A DNA stretch of 64,000 nt from Siphlonurus alternatus. Lineage: Eukaryota; Arthropoda; Insecta; Ephemeroptera; Siphlonuridae. Position 1 is the first letter of the stretch. Each line of letters starts with the position of its first letter. The notes under the pieces are model-generated. The model was given only the letters and a program-made list of their open reading frames with translations, made no database searches and had not been told where the DNA came from. The stretch covers positions 32,005,221 through 32,069,220 of the forward strand of contig OX463781.1 of NCBI GenBank assembly GCA_949825025.1, read 5' to 3'. Shown here in pieces: positions 1 through 12,117 of the stretch. The translations under genes were made by a program, and so were the position numbers.

Positions 1-117
1 TAATCTTAATGAGTAAAGCAGGTAAAGCTATACAGTAAGTATGATAATAGGCACGAAAATCAAGCTGCAATTTAGCAAAGCCTTCTCACATTGAACAAAA
101 TAATAACAAATAAATAC

Positions 118-244
<127 letters not shown>

Positions 245-814
245 GTGCTCTATTTGAAATACTGTACTATGTAATTCAAATTAATTAATATATAATTCAA
301 ACTACATTTAAATGTGGGTAATGAATGAAGGTGGGGACATCCAAAGCAATAGTACTCGATTAAAAAAAAAAAAAAAATGCTGTAAAAACTGCTTCCATTC
401 AATACTAGGATACACAAGGAGGTTAATGTGACTAGTGTATTTTGAGTTCTTCTACTACATATGGTCACCTCATGGTCTCAAAATGATCAAATATATTGAT
501 TTTTCTTAAAGACAAGTCAATATTATTTCAACTTGTAGTAGAACTGACCATACAGTTTTTACAGTGTTCCATTGTTGCCATGAAGTGTTTACAGGGAAAA
601 CAGCCGCACCTATCCTAGTATTGGATGACAGTTTGTACAGCAGCTAATTTATACTTACTGTATTATATAAAAAAAAATATATATACCGTAAATTATAAAC
701 TATTTACCATATACTATTTTTTCTTTTTACATAACCTTCAATACCTTTACATGAAATGTAGTTTTAGATTAAAAAACAAGTGTATTGTTTGTAAGTGAGT
801 GAAACTAGACTCAC

Positions 815-3439
815 CTGTGTTGTGTGTAGCTCCCCCAGCACTGCCTGCAACTCTGCTACCAACATCTCCTTGCTGTCGGGCTCCGGGGGCTCTTCCTCAA
901 TGGCCTCTTCTGCCTTGAGCTCCTTGGGTAATTCTTCAGGGGTTTCTTCCTTTGACGCTTCCTCATCTTGTTGGGCTTCCTGCAACACAACCGGAGGTGC
1001 TTCTTGGGGTACTACTGGTGCTACTTTCCGCAGTTCTTGAGGAGCTTCAGGGGCTTCAGGGGTCTCCACCACAGCCCCAGTTGGTTCTATCGTCGACTCC
1101 TCAGCCTTCATGTCGGGAGGCTTTGCGTCTGAGATCCTTCGAGGAATATCGGGGGTGGAGAACAGGGCAGGACCAAAGGCTTCTGTCAGATGAGCTGGTG
1201 GTTTCCGGTTCTCCCTTTTAGGATAAAGTTTCCTGGACGCTGCAGAGTCTGGAGGAGAGACTTGTGTTGCTTCAATCTGCAACGGTTTCTTAGGGGCTTC
1301 TTCCGTCACCACAGGCTCTGGGGGTGGAGTCTTGAGCTCTGGTTTAACAGAGTCCACTGTAGCTCTCCTGGCTGCTGGTTTTGGCGTGCCCAGTGTCTGC
1401 TTCCGCTTATTCTTGGGGGGCTGAGGCTGTGGTTGGGGCTGTTCCTCTACTTGTAAAGCAGGCAGAGGTTGGGTGGGAGCAGTCTTGCCTTGCAGAATGG
1501 GCACCGACCTCTTGGCACCACCCCGAACCCTTGCCTTGCCCCGGGGAACAGCCACCCTGTTTCCTCGAGCGTTAGCACGACCCTGCAACCAAAAGAGAAA
1601 TGAGCATACAAGAGTGTCACAATTTTTTAGCTCTGATGTTGTCCAGACAGTTCTAAAGTGTATCAGTCAAAAATTTTCCCTCTCTGCTATGACAACCAAC
1701 TCACCCTGGTTGTTCGCATCCCTCTCCGCCAGGGCTCTTCCTCGTCGCTTTCCTGCTCGTCCTCAGATTCACTGGGCTCCTCCTCTTCCTCGGTGGATCT
1801 TGAGGCTCCGCTTGGCCCTGCCCCACAGCTCGTGTAACAGTGATCCATTCGGATGCTGTCTTTGAGCATGGTCTGGTCCTCCTCTGAAGTCAGCATGTCT
1901 GCAAATAGCACAACCAACAATAACCATTGTCTTTTCTGATATGCTGTGGCCAACACTCACCCAGCATAGCTGTGACCCCCTCTCCCAGGATCTGTTTTGC
2001 CTGTTCTGACTGTAGTGCGGTCTCCAGCCGCTCTAGCTGTTCAGGATCCATCTCCAGAAAGGGGTCCACCAGGGCTTCGGTCACAACTGGGTCTGCGGGA
2101 GTCACCGGGGGCGTGAAGAAGCCGCTCTCCACAGTAACTTCTGCCCGGGGTTCCTCGTTTGTAGACTGCGGACTGCCATCTTCTGCCATACGCACAACGC
2201 TCACCATGGAGCTCTGCTGGTTGGCTGCTGAAACAATCATTGTCTGGTAAAAATTGCTCAAACTTATTTACTGGAACTTATTTACAGTATTTATTTTGAA
2301 TGCTAGTCATTAACTTGTTCATTCATTCTTGGAGTGTTTTTTTTAGCACAGATTTAGCATAGAATAAAATTTTATGTAAAAAAAAATAGATACCTTTGTG
2401 AATATCATTAGTATGTATATTTAAGAGAACTTAGTCATAATAAATTATAAAAAACTTAAAGGCCTCATGAACTTTTGTACAATATTAAGCACACGGTAAG
2501 CTTTGCTTCAGTGTGATTCGGCTGCATAAAATTTGTTGTTTCAGCAGCACAAATATCAGAGATAATAGCCGATGAAAAGGAACCTGTGACGTCACTCACG
2601 CTCATTCAGCGGCGACAATATAGGGAAATCCCTGCAAAAGATAGGTTCACTCCCGCTGCAACCACGGCCACAATTTTACTTCTGAAATTTTGAAACTTTA
2701 CCAGGGCAGTCTTGATAGTATTTGTCAAATAGTCTGAAAGCTTTTTTTTTTATGACATTCATACAAACCGAGTTATTGCGGTAGAAAGAGGAGCGAAAAT
2801 GTTGTATAGGAAAACAATGTTAAATTTTTAGCTTATCTTGCTACCGCAATAACTCAGTCTGTACACACGCCACCAAAAAAATTCTTTCAGTCTATTTGAC
2901 AAATATTATCAAGACTGCCCTGGTAAAGTTTCAAAATTCCAGAAGTAAAATTGTGGCCGTGGTTGCAGCGGGAGTGAACCTATCTTTTGCAGGGATTTCC
3001 CTATATTGTCGCCGCTGAATGAGCGTGAGTGACGTCACAGGTGCTTCTTCATCGGCTATTATCTCTGATATTTGTGCTACTGAAACAAAAAAAAAAAAAA
3101 TGCAACCGAATCACACTGAAGCAAAGCTAACCGTGTACTTAATACTGTGAAAAGGTTCAGAAGGCCTTTAAGTTCTATACTGGGACCAAAAACAACAAAG
3201 GGAACCTTGTTTAGCAATATCGGAGGAAAGTGACTCATTGCCTGGGAAATATGAATACAGGAGAGAAAGAATCTCTCGTCACTATAGCTGGAAGAAAAAT
3301 TTCACAAGGTCTTACCCAGCAGCTTTTGGAGGGTCTGCTCATCCATTTGAATGCTGCCATCGTTGTTCACAATGATTACCACTGTGCTGTCTGCCGGCTT
3401 GTGGGCCTCACAGCTCTCAGCAACCACCGAGCTAGACAT
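815..3439 (-). CDS. Proline/glutamate-rich nuclear protein, 5' part (4 exons, 3' end outside window)
   Basis: Four exons join in frame with GT-AG junctions: 3439-3316 (ATG at 3439), 2227-1961, 1898-1705 and 1582-815, giving 451 codons. The reading frame then runs into a donor (GTGAGT at 814) and leaves the window. Exon 1 encodes a short block with VIIVNNDGSIQMDEQTLQKL. Exon 2 has a conserved-looking helix-forming stretch (MDPEQLERLETALQSEQAK). Exon 3 is acidic (EEEEEPSESEDEQESDEEE). Exon 4 is low complexity: RG/AR-rich and basic, then PQ repeats, then Pro/Glu-rich. No zinc finger or enzyme domain is visible in this part. Composition suggests a nuclear, chromatin- or transcription-associated protein. 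The exon 2 helix faintly recalls the N-terminal region of vertebrate ZNF839-like proteins, but I cannot confirm that. A splice acceptor abuts the ATG, so a further 5' exon must exist upstream. Confidence 0.8.
2453..3174. mobile_element. 722-bp palindromic MITE in intron 1 of the minus-strand gene
   Basis: The two halves are near-perfect reverse complements over roughly 330 bp each, with a spacer of about 50 bp near 2,800. The ends read AACTTAAAGGCCT on the left and AGGCCTTTAAGTT on the right. Each arm carries a GTGACGTCAC core with CRE-like sites. No ORF is present, so this is a non-autonomous DNA transposon or other palindromic element. It lies between coding exons 1 and 2. No unambiguous target-site duplication was found. 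Confidence 0.85.
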
Positions 3440-4233
3440 CCTGCAAGCATCAGGTTATGAATACAAGCATGTCACCACGCTGGTACATATTCCTCTATCA
3501 TAAGGGGGGGGGGGGATTAACTGAAAATATCACATATGTAATTTTAAGTAAACAGCAAATAAAGCAATAAAGCAAGGTAGTGAAGTGAACAAAATTATAA
3601 GTCATCCATGCTCTATGCAAATCTTTGCTTACCTCACAATCAGAATTTTTGAATTTTTATTGTAAAGGGCTCTCTCACTCCAATTGGGTGGTTAGGGGAA
3701 TTTGTGACCAAGGGACAAGTCATTTAAAAGTAGAGGAGGTGGCTTGTTTTAGAGTTTATGTTTTATGAAGGCAGCAGAGCCTGGGCGGGTCTTGAGCAGC
3801 ACATGTGTGAAGGTAATTCGCAAAATATGAATGTCATGTGGTAAAAAATTGGCAGAAATTGGTAACTTTAATACAGCAAAGACTCGTTATCACGTAACTT
3901 ATTGTTAGATACGTAAAACTAAATTTTTTAGTAAAGGAGATCGCGGTTCACTAAAAAATAATTACCATTGTGGGAATAGGAAAAACTCGATATAAGGTAA
4001 ACTTAATTTCCTGGGTCACTTGACTTTACATAATAACAAGTTTTTAATGTAAAATATAGATATATTAATTTTATTTAAAATTAAATTTTACCCGATTATT
4101 GTAATTAAATATCTAAACAAATTAACAACTACATAAGAGGCATAAGAATTATTTGCATAAGAGGCACTGATTAAAATGGTAGTGTTGTAGGTAGCAAGCG
4201 TGGCCGGACTGTATGCATTAGAGTGATATAATA
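3440..4233. other. Upstream/intronic region with no recognised gene
   Basis: AT-rich DNA upstream of the first visible coding exon of the minus-strand gene. A G-run of about 13 lies near 3,505. No exon with flanking splice signals was recognised. Confidence 0.5.
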
Positions 4234-5029
4234 CGGGTCTTTCACCATACTTCATAAAATAATATGATGTCACGTGAATGTAGGCAAAACACTGTAGCGA
4301 CATAACAGATATGTGCTAAAAAGTTGGTCTCCAATTCAATTTCTCCTGGCTATTCGTATCATTTTTCTTAAAATTTTCTTTCATAAATAGTGACAAGAAG
4401 AACCAATTGAATGCTAATGTAAAAAAAATATATATTATATTTTGAGACCAAAACTAGTATTAAAAAAGAGATGTTGTGAGTTACGTTAACCAGCACAGCA
4501 TAATATATGATTTTAGGGTTTTCTGCCTACATCTCAAAGATTCTTCGGGCATCTCCGTGCTATCCAAACGTAAACATACTAAAACCATGCAACTATTTTA
4601 AGACTTGGTTTGTATTTTGGTATCATAATTATACAACTATGGCTTTAGCTCCTAAGTGCACATAAGAAAAGTATATCACACTTGAGGTGTTTTAAGAATC
4701 AAGACCTACAATTCATATTTTTTTTTTTTTTTTTTGCTTTTTGATTGTACAGCAATATAAGTAGTAGTTTATATTCTGTTAAGTATCATACATTGTACCG
4801 TTTCATTATGCATACTGTATGCATATAAAAAAATAACATTATGCCGGTTCCGGTGTGCATAAAGATAGACTACAGTATGCATATAATTATGCATGTCATC
4901 GGTCATATATATTATACTGTAAATACACACAGTATGCATAATATGCCTGGCACTCCGCAGAAAAATAAGCTCGCCTGTTTTTTTTTTTTGTTTTTTTTTT
5001 TACGGAGCTTGATTCTCTGCACCGTGTTG

Positions 5030-6297
5030 CGGTATGATTCCGCAACAATATTCAAACAATATTTGTTTTTAAATGTTGTTAAGAGTGTGTTTATTCGTTT
5101 AATTAGGTCTGCTCATCCTATTGTCAAATGTTATTCTATTAATTCAGTTGTTATACCTGAAAGTGAGCAGCTTAAACTACTGGGCGTTACCATTACTAGT
5201 GATTTGAAGTGGAATGTCCAGACTGAAATTGTACGGAAAAAGTCAATGAGAGTTCTTGGTATGTTGACTAGAACTTTTAGTGGAGCCAAGCCCAACGCAA
5301 AGCGACTGCTGTATATTGCTATGGTTAGAACTTTGCTTGTGTATGGTTTGCCGGCATGGCATCCTACTTCAGTTTCTAATATTCAGAAACTTGAGCGTGT
5401 GCAAAGTCGTGCTTCTCGCTTCATTCTTGGTCATAAAAAATATGATGCCTGTGATGACTCAGCCAAGACGCTCATATCTTGCAATTTGGTGAATGTAATT
5501 GATTTGTGTAAGTCAATGGTAATAGTCGCCATGTTCGTTTGCTGATTTTGACTCCTGCTACAACCACCGCGCATCGGCGCGCAACCCTTCTGCGCACGTT
5601 TTTTCGGCTCGAAGTCAAAACACTACTACCACGAAATTTTTTAGTTGCTCTTTAATTAAACTGACCCAAGGCAAAAAATGAAATTTGTATAGCAGCAAAC
5701 GTAAAAGGTTAGTGCCAATACGTAATTTTAAATTTACAAACATAACTTATTTAGAGGGTTAACAATAAGCGATCGAAAAATTGCTCCGTATAGGATCTTA
5801 CGTGCGCCCAATCTTTTTTTGTAAGTAAATGGGAGGACAAAGGATTGGTGATGTCATCATGGATGCTGACCATTGATATTAAATTTATCACCAAGTGCAT
5901 ATCCGGTGGATATGATTTTGTAGTGTTTGGTGAAGACAGAGTGATAGTGAAACACCGTAGGGAGGGTCTACGTGGTGGTGTGGTCACCCTAAGTGTAATT
6001 CTGATGCATATAAGCATTCTGTTTTCCCTAGATTGGTCTCCATTTTTAATTCACTCTCTGAATCCACCAAGAGACCTTACTTGGATATTTTGTAATTTAT
6101 AATATGTTGTGATAATTGTTGTTATATTTATTTTGACAAAGTAGTTGTTTTCATTTCGAAATATCTGATATATATCTTGTTTGGGTGACTGGACACTTTT
6201 GTGAATGGGATATCCTTTTTCACGTCACCCATTGGGCTTTGTGTACTGTTTTTTTTTTCCTGTACCAATTCTCAATAAACAACTATTATTATTATTT
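5030..6297 (+). pseudogene. Non-LTR retrotransposon (CR1/L2-like) reverse transcriptase C-terminal remnant
   Basis: An open stretch at about 5,050-5,545 encodes the typical end of a LINE reverse transcriptase. It has a KLLGVTITSDLKW block, then a conserved Arg-rich thumb-like segment, MVRTLLVYGLPAWHP and KLERVQSRASRFI. These are recognisable signatures of CR1/L2/jockey-type elements. The reading frame then breaks at about 5,545 with stops and frameshifts. A plausible continuation appears near 5,550-5,640. The 3' end at 6,250-6,297 has an AATAAA-containing tail followed by (TTA)n/TTTTA, as in CR1-like 3' termini. The endonuclease and most of the polymerase are missing. It lies inside the inverted-repeat element 4,234-7,479. 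This is a dead, 5'-truncated copy. Confidence 0.8.
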
Positions 6298-6387
6298 TTA
6301 TTCAGAGTATCCGAAAGCACCATAATAGAGTATGCATATCTGGTTATTTGCCATTGAGATTATGGCATGGAGATCAAAACAACACAC

Positions 6388-6455
6388 CCCTTTTCCTTCT
6401 GGATTTCCTCGACCGCCGTTTCATAGCTAGGCGCACTTTTAGTGTTCGACTCCAT
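6388..6455 (-). CDS. Speculative upstream coding exon of the minus-strand gene
   Basis: On the minus strand an ATG at 6,455 opens a short frame beginning MESNTKSAPSYETAVEE. It reaches a weak donor (GGGGTGTGTT, splice after 6,388) that would join in frame to the acceptor just upstream of the ATG at 3,439. A YY1-type ATATGGCGGC lies about 300 bp upstream at about 6,750. This is inference: the donor is non-ideal, the in-frame join has a one-in-three chance, and the sequence lies inside a repeat element. Confidence 0.25.
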
Positions 6456-7633
6456 CTATCTGACACGTCAAGCATTGTCACGTATCTCTACAAGTCCCCG
6501 TTTCCTTTGAGCGTTATTATTTACAAACAATTGCCCACTTTTGGTAGATCAATCTCACCGACCTTGAGTTTCAAGGCCCCGTCTGTCACCGCTCGAGGCC
6601 CATTTTCATGCCAATTACGGCACTGAGCTCAAATATTTACCGTTGAGAGGGAATTATTAAAACTGTAAGAGATTCTGCTTTGTATCATGCAGGTAAAATA
6701 AACTTCAATCAAATAATCGCAAAAATATAGCAATACAAACCGGAGCAGCCGCCATATTGAAAATCAGACAGCAAATTACAAACAATGCCCTTGCAAATGT
6801 ACATACCTTTTCTTACATAAAACTCAGTGGAGAATTAAAAATTTATATCCATATAAATATATGGTTATATATAGATTATATTTAGATGTTCAGCATATGC
6901 CTTCACGAGAAAGGCAGAGAAATACTGGCTTTACAATCTTTACATTCCAGCGAGACTCCATCTCGAAATTTTCATCATGTGCTTCAGTTTTCCCAGCATG
7001 CATCACGTTCAAACAAACGATGATATATTATGGCGCGAACTGCATTACACACTATAAATACACTGATTACATTTTATTTCAAAGTTCCTCTAGAGGAACT
7101 TTGATTTTATTTATTTTATACTAACGAAGAACGGGAATTTCATGTTTACATTTTGGGTAGCACGGAGATGCCCGAAGCCGCCAAAAGAGCTTCGGTATGT
7201 AGGCAGAAATAAACGTAACTCACAACTCACTACACCTCTTTTCTCTCATAACAGTTTCGGTCGCCAAATATTTTTTTTTTTCATTAGCACATGGATTGGT
7301 TCTTCTTGTTACCATATTTATGAAAGAAAGTTCTACGAAAAATGATACAAATCGTCAGGAGAAATTAATTTCGAGACCAACTTTAACACGTACGTATACG
7401 TATTTGCTATGCCGCTGACAATGTTTTGCCTACACAATTATGACGTCATATTGTTTTGTGACGTATGGTGAAAGACCCGGCCGTTATATAAATGTATGTT
7501 TATATATATATTATATTATCGCTGGCATCGCGCGCGATTATACTAGCAGAGTACTGAAGTACTGCCTGCAGCTATATAGTCATGTACATTTTGCACTTGA
7601 CTCCGCGCGTCACTTCGCTTTTAAAAAAGTATA

Positions 7634-7750
<117 letters not shown>

Positions 7751-7990
7751 TATAAGCCGAATTCGGCCCAGCTAGACGATTCGAGGGCCGAAAAAAAATG
7801 CGCAGAACTAGATTGGAGCGGCATCTCGGGATATGCTCCAAACCCGAAATGAATTCGTTTTTCGGATTTGGGCCAAACCACGATGCTCCAATGTATAGTT
7901 CCTGGTCAAATCAAAATGCTCCAAATTAAGCCGATGATGGAGACTTTTATTACTTCGGCTAATAATATATGGAGCATTAATTTTCATTTG

Positions 7991-8261
7991 TTTTTTTATT
8001 CTATCTATTTTCTATGTCATATTTTGTTTTATATATGTGATTATATATATGATATATTATTATTATGATGTAACAGGCTGTTAGTATCATCTGTTATTTT
8101 ATTTTATATTGTTTTATTATCATTTTCTATTGTTCTATTATTCTGTAACTATTATATATGTTTTGTATGTATGTTTTATGTGTTCTATTGTAATGTTTTT
8201 CTATAATGTATGTTTCTAGTGCTGTTAATATGTACACTTTCTGTGTTTAATAAAAGACTAA
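7991..8261 (+). mobile_element. Retroposed 5'-truncated element with 13-bp target-site duplication
   Basis: The insertion is flanked by exact copies of TAATTTTCATTTG (7,978-7,990 and 8,262-8,274). It ends in a TTTAATAAAAGACTAA tail, as expected for the 3' end of a LINE or SINE inserted by target-primed reverse transcription. No coding sequence remains. It interrupts the hairpin-rich element, so it is younger than that element. Confidence 0.8.
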
Positions 8262-8426
8262 TAATTTTCATTTGACCAGATGATTGGAGCATCTCGTACG
8301 TGGTTTGACCCAAAGCCGAAATTATATTTTATTTCGGGTTTGGAGCAAAATTTGAACACATCTAGATATGCGCATTTTGCAGAGTTCACGTTATTACTTA
8401 TTTACATTTTTTGATTAGTTTGAGTA

Positions 8427-9242
8427 TATATGTTAGCACCCAAAGCCGAAAAAAATGCTCACATCTAGTTCTGCGCATCACGAAATGAGCCAAAGCCGAA
8501 GTGAGTTTTTTTTTCGGCTTTGGCGAATTTCATTTTGAGCAAAACTATATAGATCTGCTCAAATCGAAATGCGCCAAAGCCGATATGAGATTTTACTTCG
8601 GCTTTGGCGCATTTCATTTTGAGCAAAACTAGTTCTGCGCATCGCGGTTTGAGCAAAAGTCGAAATGATATTTTATTTCGGGCTTGGAGCAAAATTTTGA
8701 GCACATCTAGTTTTGAGCAAAATAAAGATGATTTTAATGACGAGATGATGATTTTAATTTTAATTATATTAATTTTAATTTTTTAAAAAGAAAAATAAAA
8801 AACTAAAAGACACTATAAAATTATAATAAATATTAATATTGTGACCTAATATCTTTCAAGCGCTGTTTAAAAATAAATTAATTAGGGAAAAAATAATGAC
8901 TTTAAAATATGATCATATAGCGCAGCATACGTATACGTACATACCTTATAAAAAATATTGTAGAATCTGTTGTTTTTATAAAACACTCCACTATTTTTGT
9001 CACTTAATTACTACTTGATTATGTTTTTGTTAAATTAATAAATTTTTTGTTTTAAGAACTGCAGCTCAAATGGGCTTTGGCCCATTTCGATTTGAGCAGA
9101 TCTAGTTTTGTTCAATATGAAATGCGCCAAAGCCGAAAAAAAAACTCACTTCGGTTTTGGCTCATTTCGTGATGCGCAGAACTAGATGTGAGCATTTTTT
9201 TCGGCTTTTGCCCGAATTCGGCTTTGGGTGCTAACATATATA
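8427..9242. mobile_element. Second AAAGCCGA-family element nested inside copy 1
   Basis: It is bounded by ATGTTAGCACCCAAAGCC on the left and the reverse complement ending GGGTGCTAACAT on the right. It interrupts a sequence that is continuous in the copy at 58.3 kb (TTTGAGTAC...). The flanks repeat TGAGTA. The interior alternates short hairpins (TTTGAGCAAAACTAG, GCGCCAAAGCCGA) with an AT-rich core at 8,720-9,060. Confidence 0.7.
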
Positions 9243-9698
9243 CTAGCTGTGAGTACTTCACGTCAAAATAGTGCTTACCAGTCGACTTACCACATTTACT
9301 CAAGAGATATGGATTATAAATGTGCAGTACAATATTTATTTAAAATGTATTTTAAAATTTTTTACTTCAAAAAAAAAATAGTAAAAATACAAAGTTTCTA
9401 CCTTCACTTAAAATTTTAAATTTCAAGACCATTTATTAGGCGCATTTATTTTAATAGTTCTTGAGAACCTTCATTGGGATATTTCCACGACGAAGGAATA
9501 TTTATTTTATAAATAAATTATTATAAAATAATTCGATCAGATGCCACATGGGATGGTAAAGGTAGGTTGAAAGTCATTTCCCTAAATTTATCCTCCTTTT
9601 CGCTCAAGCTAGCCTATATTAAAGTAGACTGCATCGTTTAACAAAAGGATGAAGTTTACTCTAGCCTATATAAGTATATATATATATATATATATATA

Positions 9699-9744
<46 letters not shown>

Positions 9745-9982
9745 TGAACTCACTGGGATCAGCATTTATTATAATACAAAAATGTAAACAACAATACAAA
9801 AACATGATGGCAGTTTTTTCAATTAGACCCTAACAATAAATTTAAAAAAATTTAGTTTTACTTTTTTTAAGTAAAAAAAATAATAATAATAAAGTGCTTT
9901 TTAAATTTTAAACACATATTGTGCTGCGCACTTACAATCCGTCTCTTGAGTAAATGTGGTAAGCATTATTTTGACGTTAATA

Positions 9983-10386
9983 TAAGGTATAGATAACACG
10001 GATCAGCTGGCCCAATGCTAAAAAAATCCCATTCATGAAAATTATGAAAAAAAAAAAAAATCTCCTCTACATCCCCTATTAGTAGGTAAAATATCAGGTA
10101 TACAAAACGAGCCAGTTTTCGATCGAGTTATTAATTTTTAAAGCTGACTAATTTAACATGGTTGGAAGTTCCATTTCTCCTTGTTAAATTAGAGAACTTT
10201 AAAAATTATAATATAATATAAATATACTCAAAAACTAGCTCGTTTTTGTATACCTGATATTTTATATTTTACCTACTGATAGGGTATGTAGAGAAGAAAA
10301 TTTTATTATTATTATTTTTTTTTTTCATAATTTTCATGAATGGGATTTTTTTAGCATTGGGCCAGCTGATCCGTATTATCTTTACG
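9983..10386. mobile_element. TTAA-family palindromic MITE, member 1 (diverged)
   Basis: Arms of about 180 bp are inverted copies. They share GGATCAGCTGGCCCAATGC near the ends and ATATCAGGTATAC plus a TGTTAAATTAG core in the middle. It belongs to the same family as 18,681-19,035. The terminal TTAA is eroded in this copy. Confidence 0.8.
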
Positions 10387-10617
10387 TTTTAAAAATCTTA
10401 AAAGTTCTTATGGGAATAAACCCACAAAAAATGCGTTTTTTTTTTTCACGTGTAATTTTATTTATTTTTCTAGTGATTTTGAATATAAACGTAAAAAAAT
10501 AATCGCCGTATATGTCGTAAAAAGTAAAAAGATTAATTATTATGATTAAAGAATGAAATTTGGATCAAATGTATGTTGTTTTTTGTTGTTTATAACAATT
10601 ATATCTAACCGCGCGTC

Positions 10618-11792
10618 TTGAAATTTGTAGCCGCGCAAATAAAAGTATTCAATCTGAATGTTCACTTTCTATACATTAAATTGAAGCCCTGGATTCAACA
10701 TTTTCAAAACTTGATACATTTTTTTTTCTTTTTTTTTTTTTTTTGTCAAAATGGTTTTCTCACAAGTTGAAACATGTTAAAAATTGCGTTTTTTCACCTC
10801 TTTTTCTTGTGCTGATGTTTTGGACTGCAGCACCTGAAATTTAATGCATCAAAACTCCTGCATGTTGAATTTTTTTCATCCACATTACCTTAACGTTTCT
10901 CCACATTGACCCCACTCGTACCTCAAAGCACATGTAACCGACTAACCGCACCTCAAGCTCTCGCCAAAGATTTAATTACGTGGCATCGCAAGATTCGCAA
11001 GCGCAGCTATAAGTGGACTGAAAGGCGCGCTCTTGAGTTGCACGGTGTTCTTCTCCATGCAATGTCTTGAACACGTTGTTCTCCAAAGAAGAATTTGAGT
11101 GTAGTGAGGTCAGGAGACCTCGGGGCCCACTTGTGGGACCGTCGCATTTGAGGAAGTTGCCGGCGGGGAATTGACCACGTACAGACAATGATGCGCTCTG
11201 TCACGAAACGACGTGCGCTCTTGTCTGTACGGATCGAGTCTTACTCGGACACTTGAACAGACGTTTTATGACGGTCCCACAACTTGGGCCCTAAGGTCCC
11301 CTGACCTCATTACACTCAAATTCTTCTTTTGAGTTACATAAGAACTAAGAACATATAGTATTCAAGACACTGCAGCTCAAAAGCAGCCCATCAGAAGCGT
11401 CTTTCAATCCACCCCACTTGGCATGCGAATCTTGCGATTTCACGCAACGTTTGGCGGGAGCTAGAGGTGCGGTTACATGTGTTTAATTGTTTTTTTGTTA
11501 CGAATAGGTAATGGGGCATATGTTGGTAAAAAAATTCAACAAGCAAGAGTTTTGATGCATTAAATTTCAGGTGCTGCAGTCCAAAACATCAAGAAAAAGA
11601 GGTGAAAAAACGCAATTTTCATCTTGTTTCAACTTGTGAGAACACCACTTTGTAAAAAAAAAAAAAATTAATCAAGTTTTCAAAATTTTGAATCCAGGGC
11701 TTCAATTTGATGTATAGAAAGTGTACATTCCGATTGATTTTATTAGTTTTATTTGCGGCTACAATTTTCATGAACTTTATGATCACCCTGTA
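10618..11792. mobile_element. Foldback of mariner-like element 3' ends, copy 1
   Basis: Two inverted arms each carry a degenerate piece of a mariner/Tc1-type transposase C-terminus. The reading frame on one arm gives WAPRSPDL.T, the conserved segment around the last catalytic Asp of mariner-type transposases, followed by FFFGEQ. The outer end reads CAGGGTGATCATAAAG, resembling mariner terminal repeats, preceded by TA. Frameshifts and stops abound. The arrangement is a head-to-head duplicated 3' end rather than a full element. Confidence 0.75.
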
Positions 11793-12117
11793 TATATACA
11801 ATATATTATACAGTATATAATATATATTATATTATGCAAATTAAGCTGCATTTAACTCTTAAAAATTAATATTAAGCCTGATACGGCTTTTTGAGTTTTT
11901 TTTTATACATACAAAAATAATACCATATTTTAAAAAAAAAATGTATTTAAGTTATATTTTACATTTGTTATTATCATATAAATCATATAATATATAATGG
12001 TTTTTCTTATATCTTTTCCGCGATCGCGATGTTTAAAGAAATTAAGGGCCTTCTTGCAATGGTCATATATGAGGGAGCATTACACAATATATATATTTTT
12101 TAAGAAATATAAAGACA
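11793..12117. other. AT-rich spacer, no feature recognised
   Basis: Short TA-rich stretches and A/T homopolymers. No exon or repeat was identified. Confidence 0.5.

Larger units (their letters stand above)
4234..7479. mobile_element. 3.25-kb element with ~345-bp terminal inverted repeats
   Basis: The left arm 4,234-4,580 and right arm 7,135-7,479 are reverse complements with scattered differences. The outer ends read CGGGTCTTTCACCATAC, followed by a TGACGTCA-like core and GAATGTAGGCAAAA. The same terminus of about 60 bp recurs in the 0.58-kb elements at 56,408 and 57,161, so this is a larger relative of that family. The interior holds a decayed LINE fragment (5,030-6,297) and a GC-richer stretch (6.35-6.8 kb) with a YY1-like GCCGCCAT. 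No transposase is visible. The flanks are TA-rich, and the target duplication is not clear. Confidence 0.75.
7752..9980. mobile_element. AAAGCCGA hairpin-rich element, copy 1 (with nested insertions)
   Basis: The outer arms match the element at 58,003-59,300 in inverted orientation. Shared blocks include the sub-hairpins built from CCAAAGCCGA, TGCGCAGAACTAG and GGAGCATCG, and the central unique part around AATGCTGATCCCAGTG (here 9,745-9,775, reversed). This copy is interrupted by a retroposed fragment (7,991-8,261), a second family member (8,427-9,242) and a (TA)n tract (9,676-9,741). There is no ORF beyond repeat-derived shadows. It is a non-autonomous DNA element of unknown superfamily. Confidence 0.75.

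Noticed and set aside
952..1575. Several plus-strand ORFs of 60-90 codons over 0.8-2.2 kb
   Set aside because: Antisense shadows of the exons of the minus-strand gene. Only the minus strand has consistent splice signals and phases.
815..3439. Assigning the minus-strand gene to ZNF839
   Set aside because: Only a faint resemblance of one helix. No zinc finger lies in the visible part, and I cannot search, so no symbol is given.
5030..5545. Active LINE coding sequence
   Set aside because: Only the last part of the reverse transcriptase is present, with stops and frameshifts after about 5,545, and it is enclosed in a non-LINE element.
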